Assembly: GCA_030272585.1 (NCBI GenBank)
Contig: BSYQ01000012.1
Location: 3,410,001-3,474,000 of the forward strand
Direction of reading: 5' to 3'
DNA length: 64,000 bases
Origin: Bryopsis sp. KO-2023
Lineage: Eukaryota; Chlorophyta; Ulvophyceae; Bryopsidales; Bryopsidaceae
Shown here: piece after piece, positions 12,138 through 23,124 of the stretch
Layout of the letters: each line of letters opens with the position of its first letter
Numbering within the stretch: position 1 is the stretch's first letter
The notes under the pieces: generated by a model
What the model was told of the DNA's origin: nothing
Databases searched by the model: none
The model's input: the letters and a program-made list of their open reading frames with translations, nothing else
Made by a program: the position numbers and the translations under genes

Positions 12138-12425
12138 GCCGTCGACGACGCTCCAACGACGGTCGATATCGCGGTATCGAGCGTCGGCGCACCAACGACG
12201 AACCGTCGGTGTGTGCCGTCGATTCGTCGGTGCACACCGACGATTCGTCGTTGACGGCGCCGACGATTCGTCGTGGGTGATGACGACGGTTCGTCGTTGG
12301 TGGTACCGACGATCCGTCGTTGACGGCGCCGACGGTTCGTCGTTGCACACCGACGTTTCGTCGTTGACGGCGCCGACGATTCGTCGTTGGTGATGCCGAC
12401 GTTTCGTCGTTGGTGGCGCCGACAG
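12121..12425. repeat. CGACG/CGTCG minisatellite
   Basis: An imperfect tandem array of a unit near 18-30 bp, with cores such as gccgacgattcgtcgttg. Because the unit is largely self-complementary, both strands carry open frames that are repeat artefacts, not genes. The array can form many small hairpins. Confidence 0.85.
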
Positions 12426-12505
12426 TGTGTTTGATGATTGATTGATAGGGGGTGATGACCTCTTTTTGCTGCAATATAATTGAATTGATTGATTCCCTTT
12501 TTGTC

Positions 12506-12563
12506 AAGGCTGCCTGGACTCGAACCAGGCTGTGGCGAGTCGCCACTGGCGACCAGCAGCCCT
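12506..12563 (-). ncRNA. Second mini tRNA-like element (acceptor stem plus T arm)
   Basis: Minus strand, 58 nt: AGGGCTG, 27 nt, a perfect T arm CCTGG-TTCGAGT-CCAGG, then CAGCCTT, which pairs with the first seven bases with one G-U. The 27-nt centre itself holds a palindromic stem (GTGGCGA-c-TCGCCAC) instead of D and anticodon arms. The B box consensus GGTTCGAGTCC is intact. It has the same architecture and strand as the element at 10662-10710 but an unrelated stem sequence. Confidence 0.45.
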
Positions 12564-12902
12564 GGAAATACTTTTCAGTTTTCGTTTTGCAGTTTTCTTT
12601 TGGTTGATGGGGCACAACATCACATTTTGGCTGAATTTCTTCCTGTTTTGGGGGGTTGAATCTTAAGATCCCCCCGTCAATGATTCCCCATACTGAATCC
12701 CCGCTCCACTCATTCATGTATGAACTCCCAGCGGGCAAAGCGGAGTGCCCTTCATCCTCATTGTCAATGTCTTCATCAACACTGAACTCTTGCTGGATCT
12801 TTTCCTAGTCGACAGATGCATCATCGGTGTCACCCGCTTCCCAATCATCACAATCCATCCCAGGCAGCATCACGGCCCGTAAAACAACAATGTGATGGAG
12901 GA

Positions 12903-14985
12903 TTAAATTCCTCCAGTGTAAAAAATGATGGTCCAGCAGTGCTTCAGTTCCTCAGCGCTGTCGCAAGTATGCTTTGATCCGAAAATGATAATGCATTGCA
13001 AATCTATTTCAAGCACTGGGGCTGATGCAAAGGTTTTCAGCGAATGAGAATATATAAATTTGGAAAACCAATATCAATGGGATTTTTCTCGAGGAGACTG
13101 CTCGATAGAAATTTACTTATTTTCCCAAGAACCCGAAAGAAAAAAAAGATGACAATTTGATATGAAAACGAGCAAAGCTTCATGAACACGGCAATCTATG
13201 CAAGAACTGGCAAGAGTATTGGATTGCAGAAAATTTCACACTGTGGGGAAGAAAGAATTCCCCATCACAATATAGCTTTTTTCGTTACGAAATGACTGAC
13301 CTCCTGGAAACGGCACTCCCACATCACCTTGTTCACCTCCTGCCAGAACACACATCCCTTTCCATCCGTCCCAGGAATTGCCAACTTACCCTCTCTTTCT
13401 TCGAGCTTGTTTTTTTTCAAATCCTTGTGTCTTCGGAGTGCGTTTGATTGGCCCAAGCCTCCACAAATGCTCAGCCTCCTGGTTGAACCCACATGCTGTT
13501 TCTTTGTTCCCTTCTTTGATTTGTTCCTCGTCAGCTCATCCCGACTTGTTGGAAAACCAGTGAAGGAAGCCTGTAAACGCTTTTTCCACCTCTTTCGCTG
13601 GAGCCAGCGGCCGAAAGGATTCAAGCCTGCATCCTCGGGCAATGAATGTTCGGAAGGAGTCCTCACCTACACATTGTCAATACAGATCACCAGAATACGA
13701 TATATGCAATCCATTTTACTTTGATTGGATTCTCAAGATTTACAATTCTAGAGACACCTTGATAAAGCTCCAGTGTCAGCATATCTGTTCGAAACATCCC
13801 AATCTTCGACACGATGCAAAATACGTAGGAAAATCTGGTCGAGGGATATTGCAGCATATGGTTCTCATTTTTGTTTTTTGGATAAGAGGAGGAAGTGACC
13901 TAAATTTCTCGCAGAAAGAGGAAACGCTGCCAGGAAGTGGAACCCACATCACTTATTTGCACAGTGGACAGAATGTAAGAGACTTTCAAGCCTTGTCGCT
14001 TCGCCTAATTTCCAGATAGCATTCCACTGCAACAGTTTCTGAGTAGCAACTGAATATCAAACTGGCGAGCTGCCAAAGCATCGATTGATTAGGAATGGTT
14101 CCAGTTCCAGGAAATCAACCTAAGACACTAAGATCTTATTTTTCACAGCTGCTTTGTGCCAAAATCTCGTTTTCCTATCTACAGTTTGCAATAATAACTC
14201 GCCAGGAGCCATTGAAATGAGCTTCTCACCTTCTCTCTAGACAAGAATCAACACAGCTCGAGTGAAAATGTGTGTCCGCAGCTTGGGATTTCCCTGAGCA
14301 CCTCACTCTTTTTCACATCACTCAAACATATGATGCATCTGAACTTTGACCCTGATAGACACTGGACATCATCGCAGTCAGCGATCAATGGTAGTTTCTG
14401 TAGTATGAAAAAAAAAGGTACGATTCAAGACAAAATAAAAAAAATCCAAAAATGCATGTAATGCATATTAACATGTCTCGAAAAAGGGATCGGCTCGTAT
14501 CGGTGAAGAAGCCAGTGTGAATTTTTGTGAACACTACACTTTTCCCGAAAAAAAACAAGACAATGGCAGATTTTATTAAACTTTTTTTCACCTGAATCTG
14601 CCCCCCAGACACTCCCCCACAAAATCTTTGCTCCCGCTTTCGAATTCAAAATTGCCCTCCACAGCATCCTCCAGTTGACCATAGATCTTCTTAATTTGTT
14701 CGTTTGCGAAAAATCAGTATAAGCATGGTGACTCTCTTGAAAGATGAGCACCATACTTCTTGTATGAAAGTTGAAAGAGGGCATCCATCAGGAAAAAGCT
14801 ACACAAACAAATAAAAAAGAAAAAAAACGAGCCAATACCTGTCTTGGTCTTGATGTCTCCATACCCACTCGGGCATTCGTGTTCCTGGATCCGAGTCCGC
14901 TGACGACTTCCTCAAATATGTCATGCTTCTTGCAGCACGTTGCGAGCTCTCCTGACTTCGGAAGATGTGTCCTCGTTTTTCTGTA
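12903..14985 (-). pseudogene. RING-like gene, probably degenerate
   Basis: Several minus-strand exons with coding composition can be chained: 14839-14985 (THLPKSGELATCCKKHDIFE), 14592-14689 (KIYGQLEDAVEGNFEFESGS), a short exon around 14480-14550 (VHKNSHWLLHRYEPIPFSRH), and about 14240-14400 (CIICLSDVKKSEVLREIPSC then GHTF). The last is the first half of a RING-type zinc finger. A matching second half, FCPLCK, is readable near 13975, and a related piece CYLEIRRSDKA lies just before it. In-frame TGA codons separate these parts in every joining I tried. Two further exons, 13301-13666 (basic, then GTDGKGCVFWQEVNKVMWEC) and 12903-12971, may belong to the same gene. It is either a decayed E3 ligase gene or one whose splicing I have misread. 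It lies inside the inverted repeat pair 12103/15553. Confidence 0.35.
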
Positions 14986-15347
14986 CTGGAAATTTGAAAA
15001 ACAACTTTGAAAATAGCTACAGCGCAAGAGCACAAGAGGAACAGAGTGCACTGTCGAATCCACTGGTCGTAGATGAGAGGCGGACGGTTCACTCGAAGTA
15101 AATAGCGGGGATATCCTCGCCGCAAATGAAAAGCTTTCATTGTTGAAAGAGGTGCAAACAACGTCGACGTTGTTTGCCCACGACGAAGGTTTTGACGTCA
15201 AAACCTCCCATCTCGTCTCCCTGCTCCTCCTCTCCCAAAAAAAAAGTCGCACGTTGGATCACAGATCTCTCTAGGGAGGTGCAGCGTGTTTTGCCATTGA
15301 CGTTGAAGAGTGAAATTGTTTCACTGGAATCTGCAGGCGATTGTTAG

Positions 15348-15435
15348 TAGCGTCGGCGGAGCGTCGTTGTGTTTTTCGTCACACAAACTGCGCAGTGTGT
15401 GTGATGATAAACACAACGACGCTCCACCGACGCTA
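15348..15435. repeat. Near-perfect 88-bp hairpin (foldback)
   Basis: The 27-bp arms at 15348-15374 and 15409-15435 are complementary with one mismatch (TAGCGTCGG...GTTGTGTTT against AAACACAACG...CCGACGCTA). The 34-bp loop is itself partly palindromic (TCACACA...TGTGTGA). The arms share the CGTCG motif of the 12.1 kb minisatellite. Confidence 0.85.
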
Positions 15436-15518
15436 TTGTGCTCGGCATGTGAGAAAACGCACACGCCGAGCAGTTATCGCCGACGGTTTGACAAGACCGA
15501 TCCTTGGAGACTTCCAAC

Positions 15519-15553
15519 GACGGCGTCGTTGGCTACTCCATTCGTCTTGTGAA
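15519..15553. repeat. Right copy of the inverted repeat pair
   Basis: Reverse complement of the copy at 12103-12137, read as GACGGCGTCGTTGGC...TTCGTCTTGTG. See that entry. Confidence 0.5.
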
Positions 15554-15569
15554 GGCCTGTACACACCAG

Positions 15570-16592
15570 GAGAAATTGACTAACCTTGAACAGTAATCAC
15601 CTCAGGAAGAGCAAGATTCACCGAGAAAAGATTCCTTTTTTCCAAAATTAGTGTTAATTCCCCATTCATCTCCACGCTTGCTGTGCTCATAACAAAAAGC
15701 CCACAAGCGAGCAAACTTTTCAGGTACTTCTAATCAAAACACCCCACAAAAAATCATGAATCACTGGAGCATATGCCTTCTCCAAATTTAAAAGTACCAA
15801 CAAAAGAGGCTTATGCAATCCTTTTGCCTCAGAAATTAAAAATTTCCCCTCTATCGGCCTGTTTATCTGAAAAGAGAAGTTTTCTGATTCAGGAGGAAAC
15901 TTGTGCCCATTTCTTCATCCATTCACTGTCACAAACCCTAAATCCTGTGCCTCATAAGTTGGGCTGCAATATTGCATAATTTGCCCATTTCAAATTTCAA
16001 AGTACAGTGCCAAATGTAGGTTTTTCTTTCCAAATGGAAGGGAGACCTTGTCTCCTCAAAATTCAAATTGGTTTAATGATTGTTGGAGTATAAAGACAAC
16101 CAGCATAAAAATTCATTGTTCGTCGAGGCTATGAGACCAACAGGAGATTTCCTCAAGCCAGGCCCCACTCAAGCCCAAGTGATAATTTTGTTCAGTATAT
16201 TTGAAACAAAGATGTGAGGGCGCTGGACTTCTCGTCTCGTGATCCAAGTCGCTAGTCTAGATTTTACAAACACCACGACGTGTGCCTGATTTTGACGCTT
16301 CAATGTTCGATGAACGGTTAGATTCTAACCGTTAGAAGGTTGTAAACTGCGAGCACAAATTGTGCTATTTTGCCACCAGCAAAACTGACCACCAACGCCC
16401 CTCATATTTATCATAGAATTTCATTTCCCAGTTAGTTGGCAACGAAGTCGTTTCATTTAAACGTTTTCCGACTGAGAAGCACACACAATTCCGATCGTTG
16501 GACTGGGCAAGAACTGGTTCGTCGACTTTCTGCAAGTGTTTTCAAAGGGGATCGCCCGAGTTGGAATCAGCATATCAACGCAACGAATTCCA
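15570..16592. other. Intergenic, upstream of the 721-aa gene
   Basis: AT-rich sequence without recognisable genes. Its last part, from about 16380, should contain the promoter and 5' leader of the gene starting at 16593. Confidence 0.4.
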
Positions 16593-19500
16593 ATGGCGCC
16601 GAAAACAAAGAAACAGACAGAGCCTTCCGACGCCACTGAGATAGCCGCTACTTCTCATACCGAGGTAAGTGCGAGAGACGTCAAGACTGCGACGACTGGC
16701 GCGGTTGGTCGAGGGATCAAAAACCTTATGATAACAGCTTCAGAGAGAAAGTAAAGAGTGGTGGGAGTGTGCTGTGTACACAGACATGTCTTTTCATCCT
16801 CTCCCTTCAAGTTTGAAACTCTTATCTTTTGAACTTGGTCCAGGAAAAGCAAAGAGCTGGACCGACAGCGAAGCCTCGCGGGAGGCGTCAATTCAAGAGC
16901 GACAGATACACATGGTGATTTCCAGTCCAGCAATGAACACACTTCAGTCTTGCTGAATTTGATCTGGTGAGCGTTTTTTGATGGCGTTTCTGACGGGTGT
17001 CTGCCCGTGGACAGGAATGTATCCTTGCTCTACACAGCGGACAGGTTCTCCGCCTATGTTGCGTGTGTTTCGGCCAACCGAATGAGCTTGTTTAAACGTC
17101 ACTACAAGCTGGAAACGGTGGCAGCACTCGCAGCAGATTTGGCCAAGGCAGTTGTTCAAGTGAGTTTCTCTGTTGTTTGCATCTTTCAGCCCAGTGGGGA
17201 AAGAAGGACATCTGGTGGTTAGTCTTGCATTTGCATCGCTTAAGGATCAACGATTTTTTCTCGAAGGAGTTGTTGTGAGAACATTCAATAATAATGCGAA
17301 CAAACGGACATGTACAGTATAACATAAAGTATCTGAATAATGATACTCTTTTCACAGGGTGGGGACTGCATCAAGAGGTTGAATTTCCCTGTTGGCCACA
17401 TACGCGAAATCCCTGTTGATGTCCTAGCTGCCGCCTTGCAAATCAGAGATGATCTCACAGATCTGGACGAAACAACAGCCAATCCGAAGGCCATGGAGCT
17501 GGTAAAATCAAACGATGCTTGCAAGATGCCAGTATGCATGCCTTGACAAGTATAAGAATTCAAAAAAGCATACACACAAACACATATAAGTCTACGAAAG
17601 CAACGAAGCCAAAAAACCTTCTTTTCTTTCAAATCCCTGGGGAGTTTACAACTGTGGTGTGATAATGTGCAGTTTTGCCACTGTGACAGGTCTTGAGTTG
17701 TTTTATGTTCTGGGCCATTATCACAAGTTGGCATTGGGCAGGAATGAGAAAATCGTTCTCAATGTAGTTGGTGTTGGTCGAATCAGGTGTCGAAGGTGAT
17801 AAACGACATTGGTGATAGTGTCGGAGAATACACAAGAAAACATCCAGTTCCAACAACGATGGTACAGGAAATTATGGCACGCTTAGCGGTTGCTCGAGAA
17901 GTGGTGAATCAGGCGTTGTCAAGATTCGAACAGCAAGCAAACCCAGAATCAAGATTGAAGAAAGTGCGTTCTCCTGCAAGTGATGTCTAGCCCAACTTAT
18001 CTTAAACCTCTAAAATTCGCAAGACATCTCCACCTTGAAAGATTGTGTGTTCTCAACATGACCAGACACAATCGACTCCTCAGCGAGATGGTTCGAGACT
18101 AGCAAACCATCAAAGTATCGATGAGGTTGACGCTGGCCACCATGGTGCTCCACCTTTGAAGCGGTGGCCAACTCCTCTTCCAATCACTGTGGATCAGGAC
18201 TTATGCACAAAGCCTGTACTCCAAAGGAGAGAAAAGTATGTTGAGTATACAATTGGGGTCGAAACAAAAATAGAAGGTTGCTCTCGAATTGGAAGCACAT
18301 CCAAGAAACCGGTGGAAGCGGACGTTAACCACAGCCAAAGCATGCCCTTGTTCCGGGCGTCCCAATCGGTGGTATCAAAAAAACACGTGCGAGATACCTC
18401 AACAGTCCCAGCGCCAGGAGCTGATCAGCTGATCAGCCCTCATGAGGGCTCGAATCCAACTGTCGACACGAAGAATGCATCAGCTCAGAACCCTCACGGA
18501 GCTGGATGCACTCAAGACTCTCCAACTCTCGTGGCCGAGATATCACCAGAGGAAACAGACAGGAATGAAAAGAGCATCGTCGACTCTCAATTCGAGGCAA
18601 AAGATGCTCAAGCCCCAGTGAGTCAACATAATACTGATTGCGCCGGCAGACCCAGCGGATCTAATTTCTCTTCGGCTTTCGAAGGGGTTTTCAATGACCA
18701 TATGGATGGGGAAGTCAATGAAAGGGATCTATTAAGCTGCGGAAACATGCTGAAGAGCTGTTCGAGTGGAAACCCGTCAGCCAGCATCGCAGTGACCAGG
18801 CAAAACGTGGAGTTTCTGTATCTGAGACAGGAGATGGTGTACAGGATGATGACACTGCAAAAAATTCTACTGTCAAAAGGTAAGAATTAAAAAAGTGCTT
18901 TGTACAGGATGGAAGAATTAACCCATTGAAGATATCAAAAGTAGGTGACGCTTGGCTTGAATGTTTTCTTTGATCGCCAGGTTGGGATCTGGACGGAGCT
19001 GGAATCGATGTCCTGAAAGGGGCGGTGGTTTTTGTGAACCGTGCCGACGAACACAAGCTCAGAAGAATAGAGTCTTGTGAGTGTCAAGCTCCACCTGAAT
19101 ACACCACAGAACTCTATCTCATCTGCTGAAAAACAAGTACTTGGGAGCATTTTGTTCCGCAAAGCAGGTTTATACCCCCACATTGTTCAATCATAAACAC
19201 GTCCATGGCGTTTTGCGTCAGCCGGATTAGCATTTCTCTGGACAGAGATTGGAATATTTGACGTTTCTTCTTTTGCGAGCAGGGAATACCGACACAATGC
19301 ACATCCAGTTGGAGGATGGTGCTATAGTGATGGCTTTTGATCTATGCAACCGACACCTGGAGAGGGACGACCTGTGCATAGAACTTGCCATCCAGGAATA
19401 CAAACATCAGGTCGACAGCGGCGCTCTTCCTGAGTTCGCAGCCGTTGAGGTGGGTTGCTTAACTTTGGCGTACGCAGAGCACGTGACACGAGAAGGAATT

Positions 19501-20300
19501 TCTCATCACACGTATTGAAGAGATATACAAGCCATGGCAATAAATCTGGCCAGATTTATTGACCAAGAGGTTCTTTTACCTGAACCTCTACAGGAAAAAT
19601 CAAACAAATAATATCAGCCCGTCACTTGATGTCTATGGATCCGAATAGCTGTTTTTCTCATTGAGCGTTTGTTTGGGGGAACCCCAGAATTCATCATCAG
19701 TGTTTGTCTCAGGTTCTCAACGTGTTCTTTCGACTCCTGTCTTGCACCAAAGCGGTGCAGGACTTCGCCGAGTCCCGAGACCACATGGGGCTGTTGAAGA
19801 ATCTTGTGGATCGGTTGGTTTCCGGCGCCAGCCCCAGTTTCGTGTTGGAGTTCGCCCAGCACTTCGACCAGGACGATCGCTCGCCTGTCGAAGCGCCAAC
19901 ATCCGCGGGGGGCGCAGTCCAGGAAACCTACGCATCCTGGCTGCGTGGGTCGAATGTGGAGCTGGAGGCGACGGCGGAGGTCAACATCGAGGAGGATGTC
20001 AGAATATATTCTGACTCGATGTTGGCCTACCGCGCTGCACAAGGGGTCCACATATTCACAGGTGAGCTCCACTGCATTCGGATCTTCTCTGCACGTCAGA
20101 ACCGGGTGGCTTGCCCTGTTTTCTTGTCTGAGAATGTCTTATTTTGTGTTGTCTTGCGTTTACTGCAAGGTGGAGAGGATGACCCCGATCAAGCAAGAGG
20201 GGGAATCCGACATGAAACTGGTGGGAGTGCGTCCAGGAAACGGAAATCGAGGGATGCTGGCGAGGAGGAGAAGGGAAATGTTAAGAAAATGATGTTATAA
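16593..20300 (+). CDS. Uncharacterised 721-aa protein, probably nuclear
   Basis: Ten exons chain in phase: 16593-16664, 16844-16914, 17015-17159, 17358-17501, 17787-17963, 18066-18879, 18981-19076, 19283-19449, 19713-20061 and 20170-20300. The N-terminus is basic (MAPKTKKQTE). Residues about 48-200 are helical and conserved-looking (CVSANRMSLFKRHYKLETVA, then VGHIREIPVDVLAAALQIRD). The large sixth exon encodes about 270 residues rich in Ser, Thr, Pro and Asn and looks disordered. The C-terminal third is ordered again (WDLDGAGIDVLKGAVVFVNR; LDLV-type helices around FAQHFDQDD), and the end carries a likely nuclear signal (SRKRKSRD) followed by an acidic-basic tail. I do not recognise the family. 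Two folded modules joined by a long linker and a C-terminal nuclear signal suggest a chromatin or RNA-associated scaffold, but that is a guess. Confidence 0.7.
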
Positions 20301-21478
20301 GAACCTGTGGCTTGGCAAGTTAAGTAATTTACTTTTTCGAAAAAGCATCTTTTGCTATCATAGCGATATGATCTAGGCCAATCAATCGTGGGAGCGGAGA
20401 ACACTGACTTTCCCCATCTTGCCTGCACTTTACCCAACAATCACAAATCGGTCACTCCAAAACGACGATCAGAGTCCTTGAACGACGATCAAGGAAAGGT
20501 GTTATGGTCGTTTCATGAAGGCGCGTTTGAGGTGTAATAGGGTGGGAAGTTTGCTGAAGTGGCATGTTTGGGAAACATGGGCCTATGCCATTTAACAGCA
20601 CAGTGGGACTGTTTCACCGTTGCTTTTGATTTTTTCTCAAAAAAAGTTTGTGGGTTCTCCAATGGATTTTTGGCAACCCACATCTGTTCTGAATTTTTTC
20701 TTTCCTAATGCATCTGGGAAAGGTTGAATTGTCTGGTTTATTTTTGTTTCACTGAATGTTGCTGTTAACTAGTCGACAACCATCCCAAAACAAACCCAAG
20801 CCACTGCGCAACAAATAGAAGGCTGTTCCAGTCAAAATTTTTGTGACCTTTCAAGAATGAGGGGCAGCCAGGTCTCACCAATGAAACAACAACCCCCCCC
20901 CCCCCCTTTTTTAACTGAGAAACAAATTCATGTAAATTCCAACAAATAAAATCAGGTTGAATATATAAGAATCGTCTTGAATAAATCAGAGCGCAGGCTT
21001 GAGAAGTTAACAGCTTTCAGCTATAAAAAAAAACAAACATGTACGAATATCTCTTCGTTATTTCACGGCCACATGCAAAAGCTTCTCTGATATTCAATTT
21101 CAGTCGCCACAGATTCAGGCCAAAGATCAATTCGGCAGCACAGGCCGTCTTAATTCAAATGGGCAATGGAAGATGGGTTTGCCAATTCAACACTGACTCG
21201 ATGCAACCTGGTTGGCAATAATTTTCTTTTACATTCTCTACACCTTTGGAGATGAACTTGACGAAAACACCCAGCCACAATTTGCACCCTCCCCCTCAAA
21301 CATTTATTCTTATTCGTAAACCCCCAACCCCAACAAACATCCGAAAAACTACGAAAAAGGCCTTCCAAACCCACAACGGAAGAGTGGCCTGAAAGCCACC
21401 AAACTTCCACACAGCTCCTGAACCCACCGACAAAACTCGAGAAAAAATGTCGACGAAGGAAGCGACGAAAAGGTGGTG
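20301..21478. other. Intergenic with a dispersed repeat copy
   Basis: Positions about 20545-20670 match 60965-61090 over at least 110 bp (see repeat entries). A run of C (20890-20906) and poly-A/T tracts follow. No gene is recognisable; the right end is 3' flank of UFC1. Confidence 0.5.
20545..20670 (+). repeat. Dispersed repeat, copy 1
   Basis: Shares GTTTGGGAAACATGGG, a TTTAACA(G/A)CAC block, CTGTTTC(A/G)CC and AAAAAGTT(T/C)GTGGGTTCT with the copy at about 60965-61090, in the same order and orientation, at about 75-80% identity by eye. Probably an old transposon or SINE fragment. Confidence 0.6.
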
Positions 21479-22850
21479 TTAAGTTTTTGGCTCAATCACG
21501 CCTAAATCCACCATGTAGGGTACTTCGGCTGCCAGCCAGGGTCCAAGACCCAAACACACAGCATGGGCAATTCCAAAATGAGGCCTACAGCGACAAACGC
21601 AAATTACCACATGTCAGACCAAGAATTAGGTCATTACATGATAACTGGTCTGAAGATAAAACAATTCAGGTGTAAATTTGGTTTAAAATTTCGACTATTG
21701 GCCAACCAAATTGATGCTGCAGTGGCTTGGAAGGGGAAAAAAAAAATAGAAGTGCAAAAATCAAGACATCAGCCTGCCCCCCCCCCAAAAAAATAAAAAT
21801 AAAATAAAACTAAAAAAATAAAAATAAATAAAAGAATGTTATATAAGTATAAGTACATAACATGAAAACAAAAACAAAAACAAAATATACAGAAACAAGC
21901 AAATACAAATAAAATATCAAAAAATACCACCGGAACGAATTTGAGAAAACACATTTCAAACACACCCTTCCACAGCCTATTTCCTCGTCAAAACAAATTA
22001 ACCACAACTTCCTTCACAATGAAAAAAAACAACAATTACGATATTTCCAACACAGCAACTCTACTCACGAGTTCTTGCTCCATAGCGGTTTGAAATGTAT
22101 GGTCAAACAAATTTTCCCTCCCCTGTACATCTTGGCCGTTTTGCCTTCCAATTCGGGGACCTCAATTTCCGGAGCCACGGTTGGATAGGTCGCTGGTATG
22201 TCGAACTGGAAATCAAACTCGTATTTTATGAGCTCATGCACATACCAGCATTTCCCTGACCAGTGAGTCCCCTCTTTGTTTGGCTGGATGGTGAACCAAT
22301 CTGTGTCGCTCTCTTTGTTCATGTTGATGTATTTGATGAGGGCAGCAAGTTCCTGGAAGTTTTTTCCGATATTTAATAATTCTTTAATTAATTAATAATT
22401 ATGAAGAATTTGTGGGTTCAGGTCAACACACAAAGAGCAAGAAAGATGCAAAAAAAAAAAGAAGATGGGGGTACACGCCAAATTCATTGTGGGCGGCTCC
22501 AGCAAAAAAAAAAAGGGGAGGGTCTCCAGATGTAATCCTATATTTCGTTTTCCCTACCCCCATTGAAAATTGATAATTTCACTATTTTCTTTCCTTTTTT
22601 TTATTGTTTTTTTTTTCCAAGGCAGGTACCTCTTTCAGTCGAGTTGCCCATCCTTCTTTGTCACGAGGTCCGCTGTTGGTCTGCAACAAAAAAAAAAAAA
22701 AGAAATTTATTCGAGGAAGGAGCACCTGAGCACACAAACAGCCAGCCATCCTCTGGAAAGAAATCCAGCAGCATCAGCACAACGACTTACTTTTAATAGT
22801 GGGATCTTTTTGACGGCCTCTCGCGTGTTGCTGTCCCACGAAGTGGCCAT
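21479..22850 (-). CDS. UFC1: Ubiquitin-fold modifier-conjugating enzyme 1
   Basis: E2-like enzyme that receives UFM1 from UBA5 as a thioester and passes it to UFL1-dependent targets, mainly ER-bound ribosomes. Four exons in phase: 22791-22850, 22630-22680, 22069-22352 and 21479-21584, giving 166 aa against about 167 in animals and plants. Family features are plain: the N-terminal helix ([19 protein letters not shown]), the core [20 protein letters not shown], and the active-site segment [17 protein letters not shown] with catalytic Cys near residue 119. The C-terminal helix is [20 protein letters not shown]. The usual TDHF after the active Cys reads TIHF here, a small deviation. The start ATG gives the expected N-terminus. 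Its presence implies a working UFMylation pathway in this organism. Confidence 0.95.
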
Positions 22851-23124
22851 TTTGCGCTCGTTCTCGTTCTCCACAGGAAAATATTCAGAAACACTCCGAA
22901 GCCAAACAGAAAAAACTTCGCTGGCTGGAGTGCTGACGCGATATCCTCCAGTTACCAAAGTGTGTGTAATGCCTGGGATGTCCCATCGAATCAATGGTTT
23001 TTTTGTTTCGTTTCTGGCTTGGAATTTGTTTTGAAAGAAACCATACGGTAAACAAAACGAAGGGGTGGGGGATTTTGACCGTGGGGGGCGGCGAGCCGTT
23101 TCGGTCACTCTCCGTTGGTGGAAG
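22851..23124. promoter_or_regulatory. Divergent promoter region between UFC1 and chromodomain gene
   Basis: The start codons of the two divergent genes are only 274 bp apart, so both promoters must lie here or overlap the genes. No TATA-like element is evident. Confidence 0.5.

Noticed and set aside
12052..12738. 228-codon minus-strand frame and its plus-strand mirror at 12085-12393
   Set aside because: Both are produced by the self-complementary CGACG minisatellite; the Arg/Thr/Ser repeats are artefacts.
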